The notes below the pieces were generated by a model. That model worked only from the letters and a program-made list of their open reading frames with translations, ran no database searches and was not told the DNA's origin. This document shows positions 28,316 to 40,730 of a DNA stretch of 64,000 nt, one piece after another; the stretch's first letter is position 1, and each line of letters opens with the position of its first letter. This DNA comes from Halomonas gemina (GTDB lineage: Bacteria > Pseudomonadota > Gammaproteobacteria > Pseudomonadales > Halomonadaceae): positions 62,001 to 126,000 of the forward strand of contig NZ_JAMJPK010000006.1 of the NCBI RefSeq assembly GCF_023554995.1, given 5' to 3'. A program made the position numbers and the translations under genes.

Positions 28316-28876
28316 ATGGCCCAACCCCGTGAGCTGCCAGGCGTCATCGCCTGGCTCGACCGTGCCTCGGAATGGCTCGGCAGAAGCCTCTCCTGGCTTG
28401 TCCTGGCGATGATGCTCATCCAGTTCCTGATCGTGGTGCTGCGCTACGCCTTCAGCTTCAACAGCATTCCCATGCAGGAGTCGGTGATGTACATGCATGC
28501 CACCGTCTTCATGTTGGCGGCCGCCTGGACCCTCAAGCACGACGGCCATGTGCGCGTGGACATCTTCTATCGTGCCATGACGCCGAAGCGCAAGGCGCTG
28601 GTCGACCTCTGCGGCACCCTCTTCCTGCTGCTGCCGGTGATGGTCTTCGTGATCCTGTCGAGCACGGGCTACGTGAGCAAGTCGTGGCGCATCTTCGAGG
28701 GGTCGCCCGATTCCGGCGGCATCCCCGGGGTCTTCCTGCTCAAGACGCTGATCCCGCTGTTCGCCGGGCTGATGCTCCTGCAGGCGCTGGTGGAGGCGAG
28801 TCGCCACCTCCTGGTCCTCACCGGGCGCATCGACCCGCCCGCCCATGACCACGACCACGCCGAGGAGCGCCTGTGA
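28316..28876 (+). CDS. TRAP transporter small permease (DctQ)
   Basis: 186 residues, four hydrophobic segments, with the family marks FSFNSIPMQESVMYMHATVFMLA and KHDGHVRVDIFY. It partners the large permease and the periplasmic binding protein in a sodium-driven uptake system. The His/Asp-rich C-terminus (AHDHDHAEE) is unusual. Overlaps the DctM start (TGATG). A -10-like TATAGT lies at 28220-28225. Confidence 0.93.
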   Translation: MAQPRELPGVIAWLDRASEWLGRSLSWLVLAMMLIQFLIVVLRYAFSFNSIPMQESVMYMHATVFMLAAAWTLKHDGHVRVDIFYRAMTPKRKALVDLCGTLFLLLPVMVFVILSSTGYVSKSWRIFEGSPDSGGIPGVFLLKTLIPLFAGLMLLQALVEASRHLLVLTGRIDPPAHDHDHAEERL

Positions 28877-30279
28877 TGCTGGAGTTCATGCCGCTGGTGC
28901 TGTTCCTCGTCATCTGCCTGGTGCTGATGGCCGGCTATCCCGTCGCCCTGTCGCTGGCCGGCACCGCCCTGGCCTTCGCCGGCCTGGGGCTGGGACTCGA
29001 GACCCTGGGGATCGATGCCCACTTCGACAGCGGGTACCTGGGTGCCTTTCCCAATCGCCTCTACGGCATCATGACCAACCAGACCCTGCTGGCGGTGCCG
29101 CTGTTCGTGCTGATGGGGGTGCTGCTGGAGAAGTCCAAGGTCGCCGAGACCCTGCTCGAGGCCATGGCTCTGCTGTTCGGCTCGCTGCGCGGGGGCCTGG
29201 GCATCTCGGTGACCCTGGTCGGCATGCTGCTGGCCGCTTCCACCGGGATCGTCGGCGCCACCGTGGTGACCATGGGCCTGATGTCGTTGCCGACCATGCT
29301 CAAGCGCGGCTACAGCATGCCGCTGGCCACCGGCACCATCTGTGCCACCGGCACCCTGGGCCAGATCATTCCGCCCTCCATCGCCCTGGTACTGCTAGGC
29401 GACGTGCTCTCCTCCGCCTATCAGCAGGCCCAGCTGTCGATGGGCATCTTCAGCCCCAAGACGGTCTCGGTAGGCGACCTGTTCATGGGCGCCCTGGTAC
29501 CCGGCTTGCTGCTGGTGGCGTTCTACATCGTGTATGTGGCGATCATCGCCTGGCTCAAGCCCAGTGCCGCGCCGGCTGTCGATCGCCGGGAGCTGATGGC
29601 CGAGCTCGGTCACAAGGGCGGCCTCGGGCTGTTGCTACTCAAGGGGCTGGTGCCACCCGTCGTGCTGATCGTCATCGTGCTGGGCTCGATTCTCGGCGGC
29701 TTCGCCACGCCCACCGAGGCCTCGGCGGTGGGGGCCTTCGGTGCCCTGGTATTGGCCCTGGCCTATCGGCGCCTGGACCTCCAGACCCTCAAGGAAGTGC
29801 TGCGTTCGACGACCCATGTCACCACCATGGTGTTCATGATCCTGATCGGTGCCGCGCTCTTCTCGCTGGTGTTCCGCGCCTATGGTGGCGAGGAGCTGGT
29901 CACCGGCCTGTTCGAGAACATGCCCGGCGGTGTGGTGGGGGCCACCCTCATCGTGATGCTGGTGATCTTCCTGCTCGGCTTCATCCTCGACTTCATCGAG
30001 ATCACCTTCGTGGTGGTACCGATCGTCGGGCCGATCCTGCTGGCCATGGGGCTCGACCCCATCTGGCTGGGCATCATGATCGCCATCAACCTGCAGACCT
30101 CCTTTTTGACCCCGCCCTTCGGCTTCGCGCTCTTCTACCTGCGCGGCGTGGCCCCGGACTCGGTGCCCACCTCGGCGATCTACCGCGGGGTCATTCCGTT
30201 CATCGTGCTGCAGCTTTGCATGCTGCTGGCCCTGGCCTGGTTCCCGGAGCTGGCCACCTGGCTGCCGGACCAGTTCTGA
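28876..30279 (+). CDS. TRAP transporter large permease (DctM)
   Basis: 467 residues, about twelve membrane segments. Contains the TRAP signature stretches MTNQTLLAVPLFVLMG, AASTGIVGATVVTMG and the late NLQTSFLTPPFGFALFYLRG motif. GTG 28873 is an alternative start; ATG 28876 overlaps the DctQ stop. Order Q-M-P differs from the P-Q-M order of the tea locus in the same window. Confidence 0.94.
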   Translation: MLEFMPLVLFLVICLVLMAGYPVALSLAGTALAFAGLGLGLETLGIDAHFDSGYLGAFPNRLYGIMTNQTLLAVPLFVLMGVLLEKSKVAETLLEAMALLFGSLRGGLGISVTLVGMLLAASTGIVGATVVTMGLMSLPTMLKRGYSMPLATGTICATGTLGQIIPPSIALVLLGDVLSSAYQQAQLSMGIFSPKTVSVGDLFMGALVPGLLLVAFYIVYVAIIAWLKPSAAPAVDRRELMAELGHKGGLGLLLLKGLVPPVVLIVIVLGSILGGFATPTEASAVGAFGALVLALAYRRLDLQTLKEVLRSTTHVTTMVFMILIGAALFSLVFRAYGGEELVTGLFENMPGGVVGATLIVMLVIFLLGFILDFIEITFVVVPIVGPILLAMGLDPIWLGIMIAINLQTSFLTPPFGFALFYLRGVAPDSVPTSAIYRGVIPFIVLQLCMLLALAWFPELATWLPDQF

Positions 30280-30395
30280 GCGGATAAATGACGACAGGAT
30301 TGCCGGTGGCCGCTGTGGCCGCCGGACACACGCCGGCCCTCGCGAGGGCTTTCCACGACAACATACAACACGCACAACAAGCAGAGGGAAAGCAC

Positions 30396-31502
<1,107 letters not shown>

Positions 31503-31523
31503 GGCCGTTGTCTCGCCAGCGCA

Positions 31524-31547
31524 GGGGGCCGCCTACGGGCGGCCCCC
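31524..31547 (+). terminator. Hairpin ending the dctQMP operon
   Basis: 10-bp stem 31524-31533 / 31538-31547 with TACG loop, 21 nt after the stop. Confidence 0.7.
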
Positions 31548-31579
31548 GTGCGTTGCGGCAGTGATCCTGGGCCTGGCGA

Positions 31580-32011
31580 TCAGCGGCACAGCGGCGCCAG
31601 CCAGGCCTGCGCGAACCACAGCACCAGGGCATAGCGCACCGCCTTGGCCAGGGCGATCAGCAGGATGGCACGCCACCATGGCAGGCGCAGGACGCCGGCC
31701 AGCACGGTGAGCGGGTCGCCGACCACCGGCGCCCAGCAGGCCAGCAGGCTCCACTCGCCGAAACGCAGGTACCAGCGCTCGGCCCGCTCCAAGCCGCGAC
31801 GGGACACCGGGAACCAGCGGCGATCCTGGAAATGCCGCGCGTAGCGCCCCAGGGCCACGTTGACCAGGCTGCCCAGGGTATTGCCGGCGCTGGCCACCGC
31901 CCACAGCAGCAGGGCCGGCTCGCCGCTGCACCACAGCCGGGCCAGCCACACCTCGGAGCCACCGGGCAGCAGGGTGGCGCTGGCCAGCGCCACCAGGAAC
32001 AGGGTCAGCAT
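31580..32011 (-). CDS. YqaA family membrane protein (DedA/SNARE-associated type)
   Basis: 143 residues with several hydrophobic segments. [19 protein letters not shown] and [36 protein letters not shown] are the YqaA/DedA signatures: a Gly-rich reentrant loop and a conserved PxxGDP motif. DedA relatives act in lipid carrier recycling and envelope homeostasis; this small subgroup has no assigned substrate. Divergent from thiD. Confidence 0.87.
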   Translation of the reverse strand: MLTLFLVALASATLLPGGSEVWLARLWCSGEPALLLWAVASAGNTLGSLVNVALGRYARHFQDRRWFPVSRRGLERAERWYLRFGEWSLLACWAPVVGDPLTVLAGVLRLPWWRAILLIALAKAVRYALVLWFAQAWLAPLCR

Positions 32012-32074
32012 GGTACCGCCCCCCGTCGCTGCAGTAGGCTAGGGGCCCCCTTCGACCGCAATGACGTGACGCCG

Positions 32075-32887
32075 ATGGCCGCCTCCCGCTCCATACCCAA
32101 CACCCTGACCATCGCCGGCTCCGACCCCAGTGGCGGTGCCGGCATCCAGGCCGACCTCAAGACCCTATCGGCCCTGGGAACCTATGCTACCAGCGTGATC
32201 ACCGCCCTGACCGCCCAGAACACCCGCGGCGTCAACGGGGTTCATCCGGTACCGGCAGCGTTCATCGCCGCCCAGCTCGAGACGCTGCTCGATGACATTG
32301 CCATCGACGCCGTGAAGATCGGCATGGTGGCCAGCCGGGAGGTGGCCGAGGTGATCCGCGAGGCCCTGGGCACCCGGCGGCCGGGCTGGATCGTGCTCGA
32401 CCCGGTAATGGTGGCCAAGAGCGGCGACATCCTGGTCAACGATGCCGGCATCGCGGCGGTGCGCGAGTGCCTGGTGCCGCTGGCCGACCTGATCACCCCC
32501 AACCTGCCGGAGGCCGCGGTGCTGCTGGGCTGTCCGGTACCGGAGGACCGCGCCGGCATGGAGGCGCTGGCCCCGGGCCTGCGGGCCCTGGGCGCCGGCG
32601 CCGTGCTGCTCAAGGGGGGCCACCTGCATGGCGAGCACTGCCCCGACCTGCTGATCGAGGGTGGCGCCCTGCACTGGGTGGAAGGGGCTCGCATCGCCAC
32701 CGGCAACCTGCACGGCACCGGCTGCACCCTCTCCTCGGCGATCACCGCCCGCCTGGCCCTCGGCGACGCGCCTCGCGACGCCGTGGCCGCCGCCAAGGCC
32801 TGGCTGTCGCGGGCGCTCGAGGAGAGCCACCAGCTTGACGTGGGTCAGGGCCATGGGCCGGTACACCATTTCCATGCTGCCTGGTAG
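32075..32887 (+). CDS. thiD: Hydroxymethylpyrimidine (phosphate) kinase
   Basis: 270 residues; phosphorylates HMP and HMP-P for thiamine synthesis. [19 protein letters not shown] near the N-terminus, [26 protein letters not shown], and the [10 protein letters not shown] anion hole and catalytic base segment are present. An in-frame GTG at 32066 is a possible alternative start. I saw no TPP riboswitch upstream. Stands alone between yqaA and a stress-protein gene. Confidence 0.93.
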   Translation: MAASRSIPNTLTIAGSDPSGGAGIQADLKTLSALGTYATSVITALTAQNTRGVNGVHPVPAAFIAAQLETLLDDIAIDAVKIGMVASREVAEVIREALGTRRPGWIVLDPVMVAKSGDILVNDAGIAAVRECLVPLADLITPNLPEAAVLLGCPVPEDRAGMEALAPGLRALGAGAVLLKGGHLHGEHCPDLLIEGGALHWVEGARIATGNLHGTGCTLSSAITARLALGDAPRDAVAAAKAWLSRALEESHQLDVGQGHGPVHHFHAAW

Positions 32888-32970
32888 CCCGACTGGCTTG
32901 CGCGCTCCCGCCCTGCCGCCCATGCTGAAGGCTGTGCCGTGGGGATCCACCTTCCCGGGAGGGAGCCATC

Positions 32971-33816
32971 ATGAACCAGACCCTGCTCTTCGCCAGCGAC
33001 CTCTCCGCCGAGAACCGGGCCGCCTTCGCCCGCGCCATCCGCCTGGCGGTGGAGAGCGGTGCCCGGCTCGATGTCATCCATGTGCTCGACCCCTACCTGC
33101 CGCGGCGGGTCCTGCACGACCTGGAAGCGGCCGTGGTGGAGGACATCCGCGCCACCCTCGTCGACATCCGCGAGGACTATGCCCTGCCCGAGCCCCAGTG
33201 CCTGATCCAGACCATGGCCGGCGCCCCCTATGCCGAGATCATCCGCGAGGCCCATGAGCGCGAGGCGGACATGATCATCCTCGGCGCCCATCGCAAGCGC
33301 GGCCAGCCTGATCTGGTCGCCGGCACCACCCTCGCCCGGGTGCTGCGCAGCGCTCCCTGCCCGGTGCTCTCGGTCAGCCACCTGGCCACCCAGGAGTGGC
33401 AGGACATCCTGGTACCGGTGGACTTCTCGCTGACCTCGCGGCATACCCTGCGCGAGACCCTCAAGCGCTTCCCCGGCGCCCGGTTGACCCTGCTCCATGC
33501 CTGGGACATCCCCGGCGAGCGGGAGCTGGGCTCCGACGGCGACTATGCCCGCTGGCGCGACCGCGAGGTGGAGCGCCTGCGCACGCAGCTCGAGCGCGAG
33601 ACCGAGCAGCTGATGAGCGAGCTCGACGACGTCCCGGAGCTCGAGCTGGTGCTGGAGCAGGGCGAGCCCCTCGAGGTCCTGATGACCCGCCTGCGCCGCC
33701 AGCCGCCGGACCTGCTCGCCCTGGGCAGCCGCGGTCAGCTGGGCCGCCACAGCCAGATCACCGAGCACCTGCTCGCCGAGCCCCACTGCGACATCATGCT
33801 CTGCCGCGCCTGGTAG
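32971..33816 (+). CDS. Tandem-domain universal stress protein
   Basis: 281 residues with two UspA-like domains. The first (TLLFASDLSAENRAAFARAI ... DMIILGAHRKRG ... APCPVLSVS) and second (QDILVPVDFSLTSRHTLRET ... DLLALGSRGQLGRHSQITEHLL ... CDIMLCRAW) both carry the G-x2-G-x(9)-G-S/T style nucleotide-binding region in part. Resembles E. coli UspE. GGGAGGGAG precedes the ATG. A second, single-domain UspA protein (TeaD) is in the same window. Confidence 0.9.
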   Translation: MNQTLLFASDLSAENRAAFARAIRLAVESGARLDVIHVLDPYLPRRVLHDLEAAVVEDIRATLVDIREDYALPEPQCLIQTMAGAPYAEIIREAHEREADMIILGAHRKRGQPDLVAGTTLARVLRSAPCPVLSVSHLATQEWQDILVPVDFSLTSRHTLRETLKRFPGARLTLLHAWDIPGERELGSDGDYARWRDREVERLRTQLERETEQLMSELDDVPELELVLEQGEPLEVLMTRLRRQPPDLLALGSRGQLGRHSQITEHLLAEPHCDIMLCRAW

Positions 33817-33842
33817 GGAACGCAAGATAGCTATACAAAACC

Positions 33843-33873
33843 TTTACCGATGGGTATTGTCCATGTCGGTAAA
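33843..33873. promoter_or_regulatory. Spaced inverted repeat upstream of the CHI-like gene
   Basis: TTTACCGA at 33843-33850 and TCGGTAAA at 33866-33873, with an inner TGG/CCA pair. It ends 23 bp before the next start codon. Could be an operator or the terminator of the stress-protein gene; AT-rich relative to surroundings. Confidence 0.4.
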
Positions 33874-33896
33874 TCCCCTGTCGTGAGAGGTTCGCC

Positions 33897-34460
33897 ATGC
33901 CCCTTCCCAGCCTACGAGGCGCCCTCCTGCTGACGACCCTGGCAATCGGCCCCGCGGCGGCGGCCGAGACGGTGGAGATCAAGGGCGCGCGCTTCCCGGC
34001 CGCTCTGGAGGCCGACGAGCGCCGCTACGAGCGGATCGGCCACGGCCTCTTTCGCTACATGATCTGGGACGCCTATGCCGGTGCCTACTACCAGGCCCAG
34101 GGCTTCCCGCGCCCGGCCCCTCAGTCCAAGGTGCCGCGCCGCCTGGAACTCGAGTACTTCCACGCCATCGAGGCCGAGGAGTTCGCCGAGGCAACCCTCA
34201 AGAGCGTGCGCAAGTCCCTCGACGACGCCAGCTATGCCGAGCTGGCATCGCCGCTGGCGGCCTTCAACGAGCGCTATCGCGACGTCGCCCCCGGTGACCG
34301 CTACGCCTTGGGCTGGGACGGCGACGAGCTGACCCTGGCCCTCAACGGCGAGATTCTCTACGAGGGCGACAATCCGGCGCTGGCCAACGCCCTGTTCGGT
34401 ATCTGGCTGGGGGAGGATCCGCTGGGCGAGGCGTTCCGCGACGACCTGCTGGGGCGCTGA
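33897..34460 (+). CDS. Exported chalcone-isomerase-like protein
   Basis: 187 residues with an N-terminal signal peptide (LLLTTLAIGPAAA-AE). The body matches the bacterial chalcone isomerase-like family: VEIKGARFPAAL, GHGLFRYMIWDAYAGAYY, RRLELEYFHAIEAEEFAEAT, ALALNG-like ILYEGDNPALANALFGIWLGEDPL. In these bacterial proteins the plant catalytic residues are generally not kept and the role is unknown; a periplasmic lipid-binding function has been suggested for the fold. Monocistronic. Confidence 0.8.
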   Translation: MPLPSLRGALLLTTLAIGPAAAAETVEIKGARFPAALEADERRYERIGHGLFRYMIWDAYAGAYYQAQGFPRPAPQSKVPRRLELEYFHAIEAEEFAEATLKSVRKSLDDASYAELASPLAAFNERYRDVAPGDRYALGWDGDELTLALNGEILYEGDNPALANALFGIWLGEDPLGEAFRDDLLGR

Positions 34461-34516
34461 GGCGGCAACATGCTAGGCTTGGCGCTCCGTGACGGCAGCC
34501 AAGGAGACCCCGCCCG

Positions 34517-34950
34517 ATGAAGGCCCTGATCCAGCGCGTGAAACGCGCCAGCGTCGAGGTAGACGGTCGCGAGGTGGGCGCCATCGGCACGGGGCTGCTG
34601 GCCCTGGTGGGCGTCGAGAAGGGCGACGACGAGGCGACGGCCGACCGCCTGCTGCACAGGCTGCTGCACTACCGGGTGTTCCCCGACGAGGCGGGCAGGA
34701 TGAACTTGAACCTCCAGCAGGCCGAGGGCGGCCTGCTGCTGGTCGCCCAGTTCACCCTGGCCGCCGATACCCGCAAGGGGCTGAGGCCCAGCTTCTCCAG
34801 CGCCGCGCCGCCCGCCGAGGGCGACCGGCTCTTCCACTACCTGCTCGCGCGCGCCCATGACGCCTGGCCACGGGTCGCCAGCGGCGAGTTCGCCGCCGAC
34901 ATGCAGGTCTCGCTGATCAACGACGGGCCGGTGACCTTCCTGCTGGAGAG

Positions 34951-34954
<4 letters not shown>
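34517..34954 (+). CDS. dtd: D-aminoacyl-tRNA deacylase
   Basis: 145 residues; removes D-amino acids and glycine from mischarged t[29 protein letters not shown] at the N-terminus, the SQFTL-like [18 protein letters not shown] motif and the cis GP motif [11 protein letters not shown] at the end are typical. Overlaps the convergent ABC-F gene by 4 nt at the stop codons. The ribosome site is a short AAGGAGA 8 nt upstream. Confidence 0.95.
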
Positions 34955-36894
<1,940 letters not shown>

Positions 36895-36950
36895 GCAGGC
36901 TCCACTCGGCAGTCCGTGAGGCTGCCGCCCACCGGGACGACAGCCATGTC

Positions 36951-37478
36951 ATGAACCACGATTCTACCCAATTGCCGTCCGCTCTGCGGGCTCGACTGCG
37001 CGACGCCCCCCTGTGGGAGTTCGCCCTCGCCCTCTACGGGCGCGACGGCGTCGAGGCGGCCTGCCTGTTGCTCCAGGACGAGGCCGGGGTCGATGTCTGC
37101 GAACTGCTCTGGCTCTGCTGGCTGCACCGTCACGGAGTGTCGTGCGACGCCTGCCTCGAGCCGGTCCGCCGCTGGCAGCGCCATGTCACGGCCCCCCTGC
37201 GTCGGCTGCGCCGGGAGCTGAAGCCAGAGGCCCGAGGGCGCGAGACCGTGGCCTCGCTGCGCCGGACGCTCCAGCAGGCCGAGCTCCAGGCAGAGCGCGA
37301 GGCCCTGTCGCGACTAGAGCGGCTGGCGCTGGAGAGCGACCGGCTGGATGCCCTGCCGAGCCCTGCCCCCCGTCTGGCTGAACGCCTCGCCACGCATCTG
37401 CAAGTGCAGAAAAAACCTCATCTTAGCGCCCTGAGAACCCTGGAAAGCCAGCTTGACCCCCCATGTCGGCCACGCTAG
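36951..37478 (+). CDS. TIGR02444 family protein
   Basis: 175 residues, helical, no export signal. WEFALALYGRDGVEAACLLLQDEAGVDV is the signature of this small proteobacterial family of unknown function. Middle section rich in Arg/Gln/Leu helices. ATG 36951 (MNHDSTQLPS) chosen since the frame further upstream overlaps the ABC-F gene. Divergently transcribed from the ABC-F gene, an arrangement also seen in pseudomonads. The teaA promoter candidate overlaps its 3' end. Confidence 0.78.
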   Translation: MNHDSTQLPSALRARLRDAPLWEFALALYGRDGVEAACLLLQDEAGVDVCELLWLCWLHRHGVSCDACLEPVRRWQRHVTAPLRRLRRELKPEARGRETVASLRRTLQQAELQAEREALSRLERLALESDRLDALPSPAPRLAERLATHLQVQKKPHLSALRTLESQLDPPCRPR

Positions 37479-37510
37479 CCTGAAATTAGCCGAGTGAATG
37501 TCATGTTCAC
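37453..37510 (+). promoter_or_regulatory. Candidate teaA promoter with overlapping palindrome
   Basis: TTGACC (37453-37458), 17-bp spacer and TAGCCT (37476-37481) form a sigma-70-like promoter about 90 bp before teaA. A palindrome GTGAA-N7-TTCAC (37494-37510) follows around +6 to +22, where a repressor would act. tea transport is known to be osmoregulated; the factor is not known from sequence. Confidence 0.4.
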
Positions 37511-37571
37511 CTGACACCCGTCGATGGTCGCATCCTCCATCACGGGACACACCTGCAGAGGGACCACAAGA

Positions 37572-38594
37572 ATGAAGTCACACAAGCTGTTGACGGGCGC
37601 CGGAATCGGCGCACTGATGTTCGGCATGTCCACCGCTGCCATGGCCGACAACTGGCGCTACGCCCACGAGGAGTACGAGGGTGACGTCCAGGATGTCTTC
37701 GCCCAGGAGTTCAAGCGCTACGTCGAGGAAAACTCCGACCATAGCGTCCAGGTCTACCGCTTCGGTGAGCTCGGCGAGTCCGACGACATCATGGAGCAGA
37801 CCCAGAACGGCATCCTGCAGTTCGTCAACCAGTCGCCCGGCTTCACCGGCGCCTTGATTCCCGAGGCACAGATCTTCTTCATCCCCTACCTGATGCCCAC
37901 CGACATGGATCAGGTGCTCGAGTTCTTCGACGAGAGCAAGGCCATCAACGAGATGTTCCCGGAGCTCTATGCCGAGCAGGGCCTGGAGCTACTCCAGATG
38001 TATCCGGAAGGCGAGATGGTGGTCACCGCCGACGAGCCGATCACCTCGCCGGAGGACTTCAATAACAAGAAGATCCGCACCATGACCAACCCGCTGCTGG
38101 CGGAGACCTACAACGCCTTCGGCGCGACCCCCACGCCGCTGCCCTGGGGCGAGGTCTATGGCGGCCTGCAGACCGGCATCATCGACGGGCAGGAGAACCC
38201 GATCTTCTGGATCGAGTCCGGCGGCCTCTACGAGGTCTCCCCGCACCTGACCTTCACCAGCCATGGCTGGTTCACCACCGCCATGATGGCCAACCAGGAC
38301 TTCTTCGAGGGCCTCTCCGAAGAGGACAAGGAGCTGGTGCGTGAGGCGTCGAATGCGGCCTACGACCACACCATCGAGCATATCCAGGGCCTGGCCGAGG
38401 AGTCTCTCGCCAAGATCCAGGAAGCCTCCGACGAGGTCACCGTGACGCGCCTGAACGAGGAGCAGATCCAGGCCTTCAAGGAGCGCGCTCCCCAGGTCGA
38501 GGAGGAGTTCATCGAGATGACTGGCGAGAGCGGCAAGGAACTGCTCGACCAGTTCAAGGCCGACCTTGAGGCCGTGAGCGAAGACGCGGAGTAA
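37572..38594 (+). CDS. teaA: Ectoine/hydroxyectoine TRAP substrate-binding protein TeaA
   Basis: 340 residues with signal peptide (STAAMA-DNWRYAHEE). From memory it matches H. elongata TeaA nearly throughout: YAHEEYEGDVQDVFAQ, QVYRFGELGESDDIMEQTQN, FIPYLMPTDMDQVLEFFDES, the MTNPLLAETYNAFGATPTPL segment and IIDGQENPIFWIESGGLYEV. The acidic residue near mature position 9 that binds the ectoine ring nitrogen is kept (DNWRYAHEE). Periplasmic; hands ectoine to TeaBC so that the cell recovers leaked solute. A stem-loop and a 15-bp repeat tract separate it from teaB. Start 37572 has AGAGGG/AAGA upstream. Confidence 0.96.
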   Translation: MKSHKLLTGAGIGALMFGMSTAAMADNWRYAHEEYEGDVQDVFAQEFKRYVEENSDHSVQVYRFGELGESDDIMEQTQNGILQFVNQSPGFTGALIPEAQIFFIPYLMPTDMDQVLEFFDESKAINEMFPELYAEQGLELLQMYPEGEMVVTADEPITSPEDFNNKKIRTMTNPLLAETYNAFGATPTPLPWGEVYGGLQTGIIDGQENPIFWIESGGLYEVSPHLTFTSHGWFTTAMMANQDFFEGLSEEDKELVREASNAAYDHTIEHIQGLAEESLAKIQEASDEVTVTRLNEEQIQAFKERAPQVEEEFIEMTGESGKELLDQFKADLEAVSEDAE

Positions 38595-38618
38595 TCACCG
38601 CCGGCTTCGACCTTGAAG

Positions 38619-38646
38619 GGGGGGTGGCCTGCCCGGGCCACCCCCC
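38619..38646 (+). terminator. Stem-loop between teaA and teaB
   Basis: 11-bp GC stem 38619-38629 / 38636-38646 with a 6-nt loop, 24 nt after teaA. No long T-run follows, so it may trim or stabilise the teaA message rather than end it fully, giving more binding protein than permease. Confidence 0.7.
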
Positions 38647-38651
38647 TGGTG

Positions 38652-38711
38652 TTTCTGGACATGAGATTTCTGGAAATGAGGTTGCTGGGCATGAAGTTTC
38701 CGGACAGGGCA
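38652..38711. repeat. Four degenerate 15-bp tandem repeats in the teaA-teaB gap
   Basis: Units starting at 38652, 38667, 38682 and 38697 follow TTTCTGGACATGAGA; the second differs at two positions, the third and fourth at four to five. They lie between the teaA stem-loop and the teaB start. No open frame on either strand looks real. Confidence 0.8.
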
Positions 38712-38820
38712 GCGTGCACCCAGCGTTGACGTCGGTGGCCACCTGGCCTGGCATCCACGCGTATGCTGGCCATAAGGAAATCCTGATTTTCCCGCATCGC
38801 AGCCGAAGGGGAGTACGGAC

Positions 38821-39399
38821 ATGACCGACGACGAGTCCGAAAAGCACTATCGCTCGGGCCTTCCTGGCCCGCTCGGGATCATCGACACCCTGATCAGCAA
38901 GCTGGAGGCGGCGATCCTGGCGCTCGGCGTGCTGCTGATGGCAGTCAATACCATCGCCAATGTCATCGGCCGTTTCGTCTTTGGGGAAAGCATCATGATC
39001 TCCGGCGAGATCAACCGCATCCTGATCATCATGATCACCTTCGCCGGCATCGGCTATGCGGCACGCCACGGCCGCCATATCCGCATGTCGGCCATCTATG
39101 ATGCCCTGCCGGCAGGAGGTCGCAAGGCGTTGATGATCGTCATTTCACTGCTGACCTCGCTGGTGATGTTCTTCCTTCTCTACTACTCGATCATCTATAT
39201 CCTCGATATGTATTCCAAGGGCCGCGTGTTGCCGTCGACGGGCCTACCGATCTGGATCATCTACGTCTGGGTGCCGTTGGGCTTCCTGATCACCGGGATC
39301 CAGTACCTGCTCACCGCGATCAAGAACCTGACGTCACGGGACGTCTACCTGTCGACCGGCGTAATCGACGGCTACAAGGACACGGAAACGGAAGTCTGA
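38821..39399 (+). CDS. teaB: Ectoine TRAP transporter small permease TeaB
   Basis: 192 residues, four hydrophobic segments. GEINRILIIMITFAGIGYAARHGRHIRMSAIYDALP is the conserved DctQ core. AGGGGAG lies 8 nt before the ATG. teaB begins 226 nt after teaA, a long gap for one operon, and ends 30 nt before teaC. Inner membrane; forms the TeaBC complex driven by sodium. Confidence 0.94.
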   Translation: MTDDESEKHYRSGLPGPLGIIDTLISKLEAAILALGVLLMAVNTIANVIGRFVFGESIMISGEINRILIIMITFAGIGYAARHGRHIRMSAIYDALPAGGRKALMIVISLLTSLVMFFLLYYSIIYILDMYSKGRVLPSTGLPIWIIYVWVPLGFLITGIQYLLTAIKNLTSRDVYLSTGVIDGYKDTETEV

Positions 39400-39429
39400 C
39401 GCAGGGCAGAATGCCCGGGGGAACGCACG

Positions 39430-40713
39430 ATGACGACAATAATGGTTACCACCATGATCGCCCTGCTGCTGCTGGGCTTTCCCATGATGATCCCGCTGAT
39501 CACCGCGGCGATCATCGGTTTCTACATGATGTTCAATGGCCTGGGCCAGATGGACACGCTCATCCAGCAGATGTTGGCCGGCATCCGCCCCGCCTCGCTG
39601 ATCGCGGTGCCGATGTTCATCCTCGCTGCGGACATCATGACGCGCGGCCAGTCGGCCGAGCGGCTGATCAACATGGTGATGGCCTTCATCGGCCATGTGA
39701 AGGGCGGCCTGGCGGTCTCCACGGCCGCCTCCTGCACCCTGTTCGGCGCAGTGTCGGGCTCCACCCAGGCTACGGTGGTGGCCGTCGGCTCCCCCCTGCG
39801 CCCCAAGCTGCTCAAGGCCGGCTACTCGGACTCCTTCACCCTGGCGCTGATCATCAACGCCAGCGATATCGCCTTCCTGATCCCGCCGAGCATCGGCATG
39901 ATCATCTACGGGGTCATCTCGGGAACCTCCATCGCCGAGCTGTTCATCGCCGGCATCGGTCCAGGGCTGCTGATCCTGCTGATGTTCTCGATCTACTGCG
40001 TGATCTACGCCACCGTGCGCAAGGTGCCCACCGAGCCGAAGTCAAGCTGGGGCGAGCGCCTGACCGCGGTCCGCTTGGCCCTGTGGCCGCTGGGCTTCCC
40101 GGTGATCATCGTCGGCGGCATCTACGGCGGCATCTTCAGCCCCACCGAGGCGGCCGCGGCCTGCGTGCTCTACGCCATCTTTCTGGAGTTCCTGATCTTC
40201 CGTTCGCTGAAGGTCAACGACATCTACGCCATCGCCAAGTCCACCGGCCTGATCACCGCCGTGGTGTTCATCCTGGTGGCCGTGGGCAATGGCTTCTCCT
40301 GGATCATCTCCTTCGCCCAGATTCCCCAGGAGATCCTGGCGGCAGCGGGCATCCACGAGGCCGGCCCCACGGGCGTGCTGATCGCCATCTGCATCGCCTT
40401 CTTTGTGGCCTGCATGTTCGTCGACCCCATCGTGGTGATCCTGGTACTGACGCCGATCTTCGCCCCGGCCGTGGCCGCCACCGGGCTCGACCCGGTGCTG
40501 GTGGGCATCCTGATCACCCTGCAGGTGGCCATCGGCTCGGCGACGCCACCCTTCGGCTGCGACATCTTCACCGCCATCGCCATCTTCAAGCGCCCCTACT
40601 GGGACGTGATCAAGGGCACGCCGCCCTTCGTCTTGATGCTGATCCTGGCCGCAGCCCTGCTGATCATGTTCCCGCAGATCGCCCTGTTCCTGCGTGACCT
40701 GGCGTTCCGTTGA
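39430..40713 (+). CDS. teaC: Ectoine TRAP transporter large permease TeaC
   Basis: 427 residues, about twelve hydrophobic segments. [80 protein letters not shown] and the late [21 protein letters not shown] stretch are DctM-family signatures. Start ATG 39430 follows GGGGGAA. Coupled closely to teaB and followed 17 nt later by teaD. Confidence 0.95.
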   Translation: MTTIMVTTMIALLLLGFPMMIPLITAAIIGFYMMFNGLGQMDTLIQQMLAGIRPASLIAVPMFILAADIMTRGQSAERLINMVMAFIGHVKGGLAVSTAASCTLFGAVSGSTQATVVAVGSPLRPKLLKAGYSDSFTLALIINASDIAFLIPPSIGMIIYGVISGTSIAELFIAGIGPGLLILLMFSIYCVIYATVRKVPTEPKSSWGERLTAVRLALWPLGFPVIIVGGIYGGIFSPTEAAAACVLYAIFLEFLIFRSLKVNDIYAIAKSTGLITAVVFILVAVGNGFSWIISFAQIPQEILAAAGIHEAGPTGVLIAICIAFFVACMFVDPIVVILVLTPIFAPAVAATGLDPVLVGILITLQVAIGSATPPFGCDIFTAIAIFKRPYWDVIKGTPPFVLMLILAAALLIMFPQIALFLRDLAFR

Positions 40714-40730
40714 CCCAAGGAGTAACGACC

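Noticed and set aside
31888..32074. TPP riboswitch before thiD
   Set aside because: No CUGAGA or ACCUGAUCUGG-like core in the divergent region.
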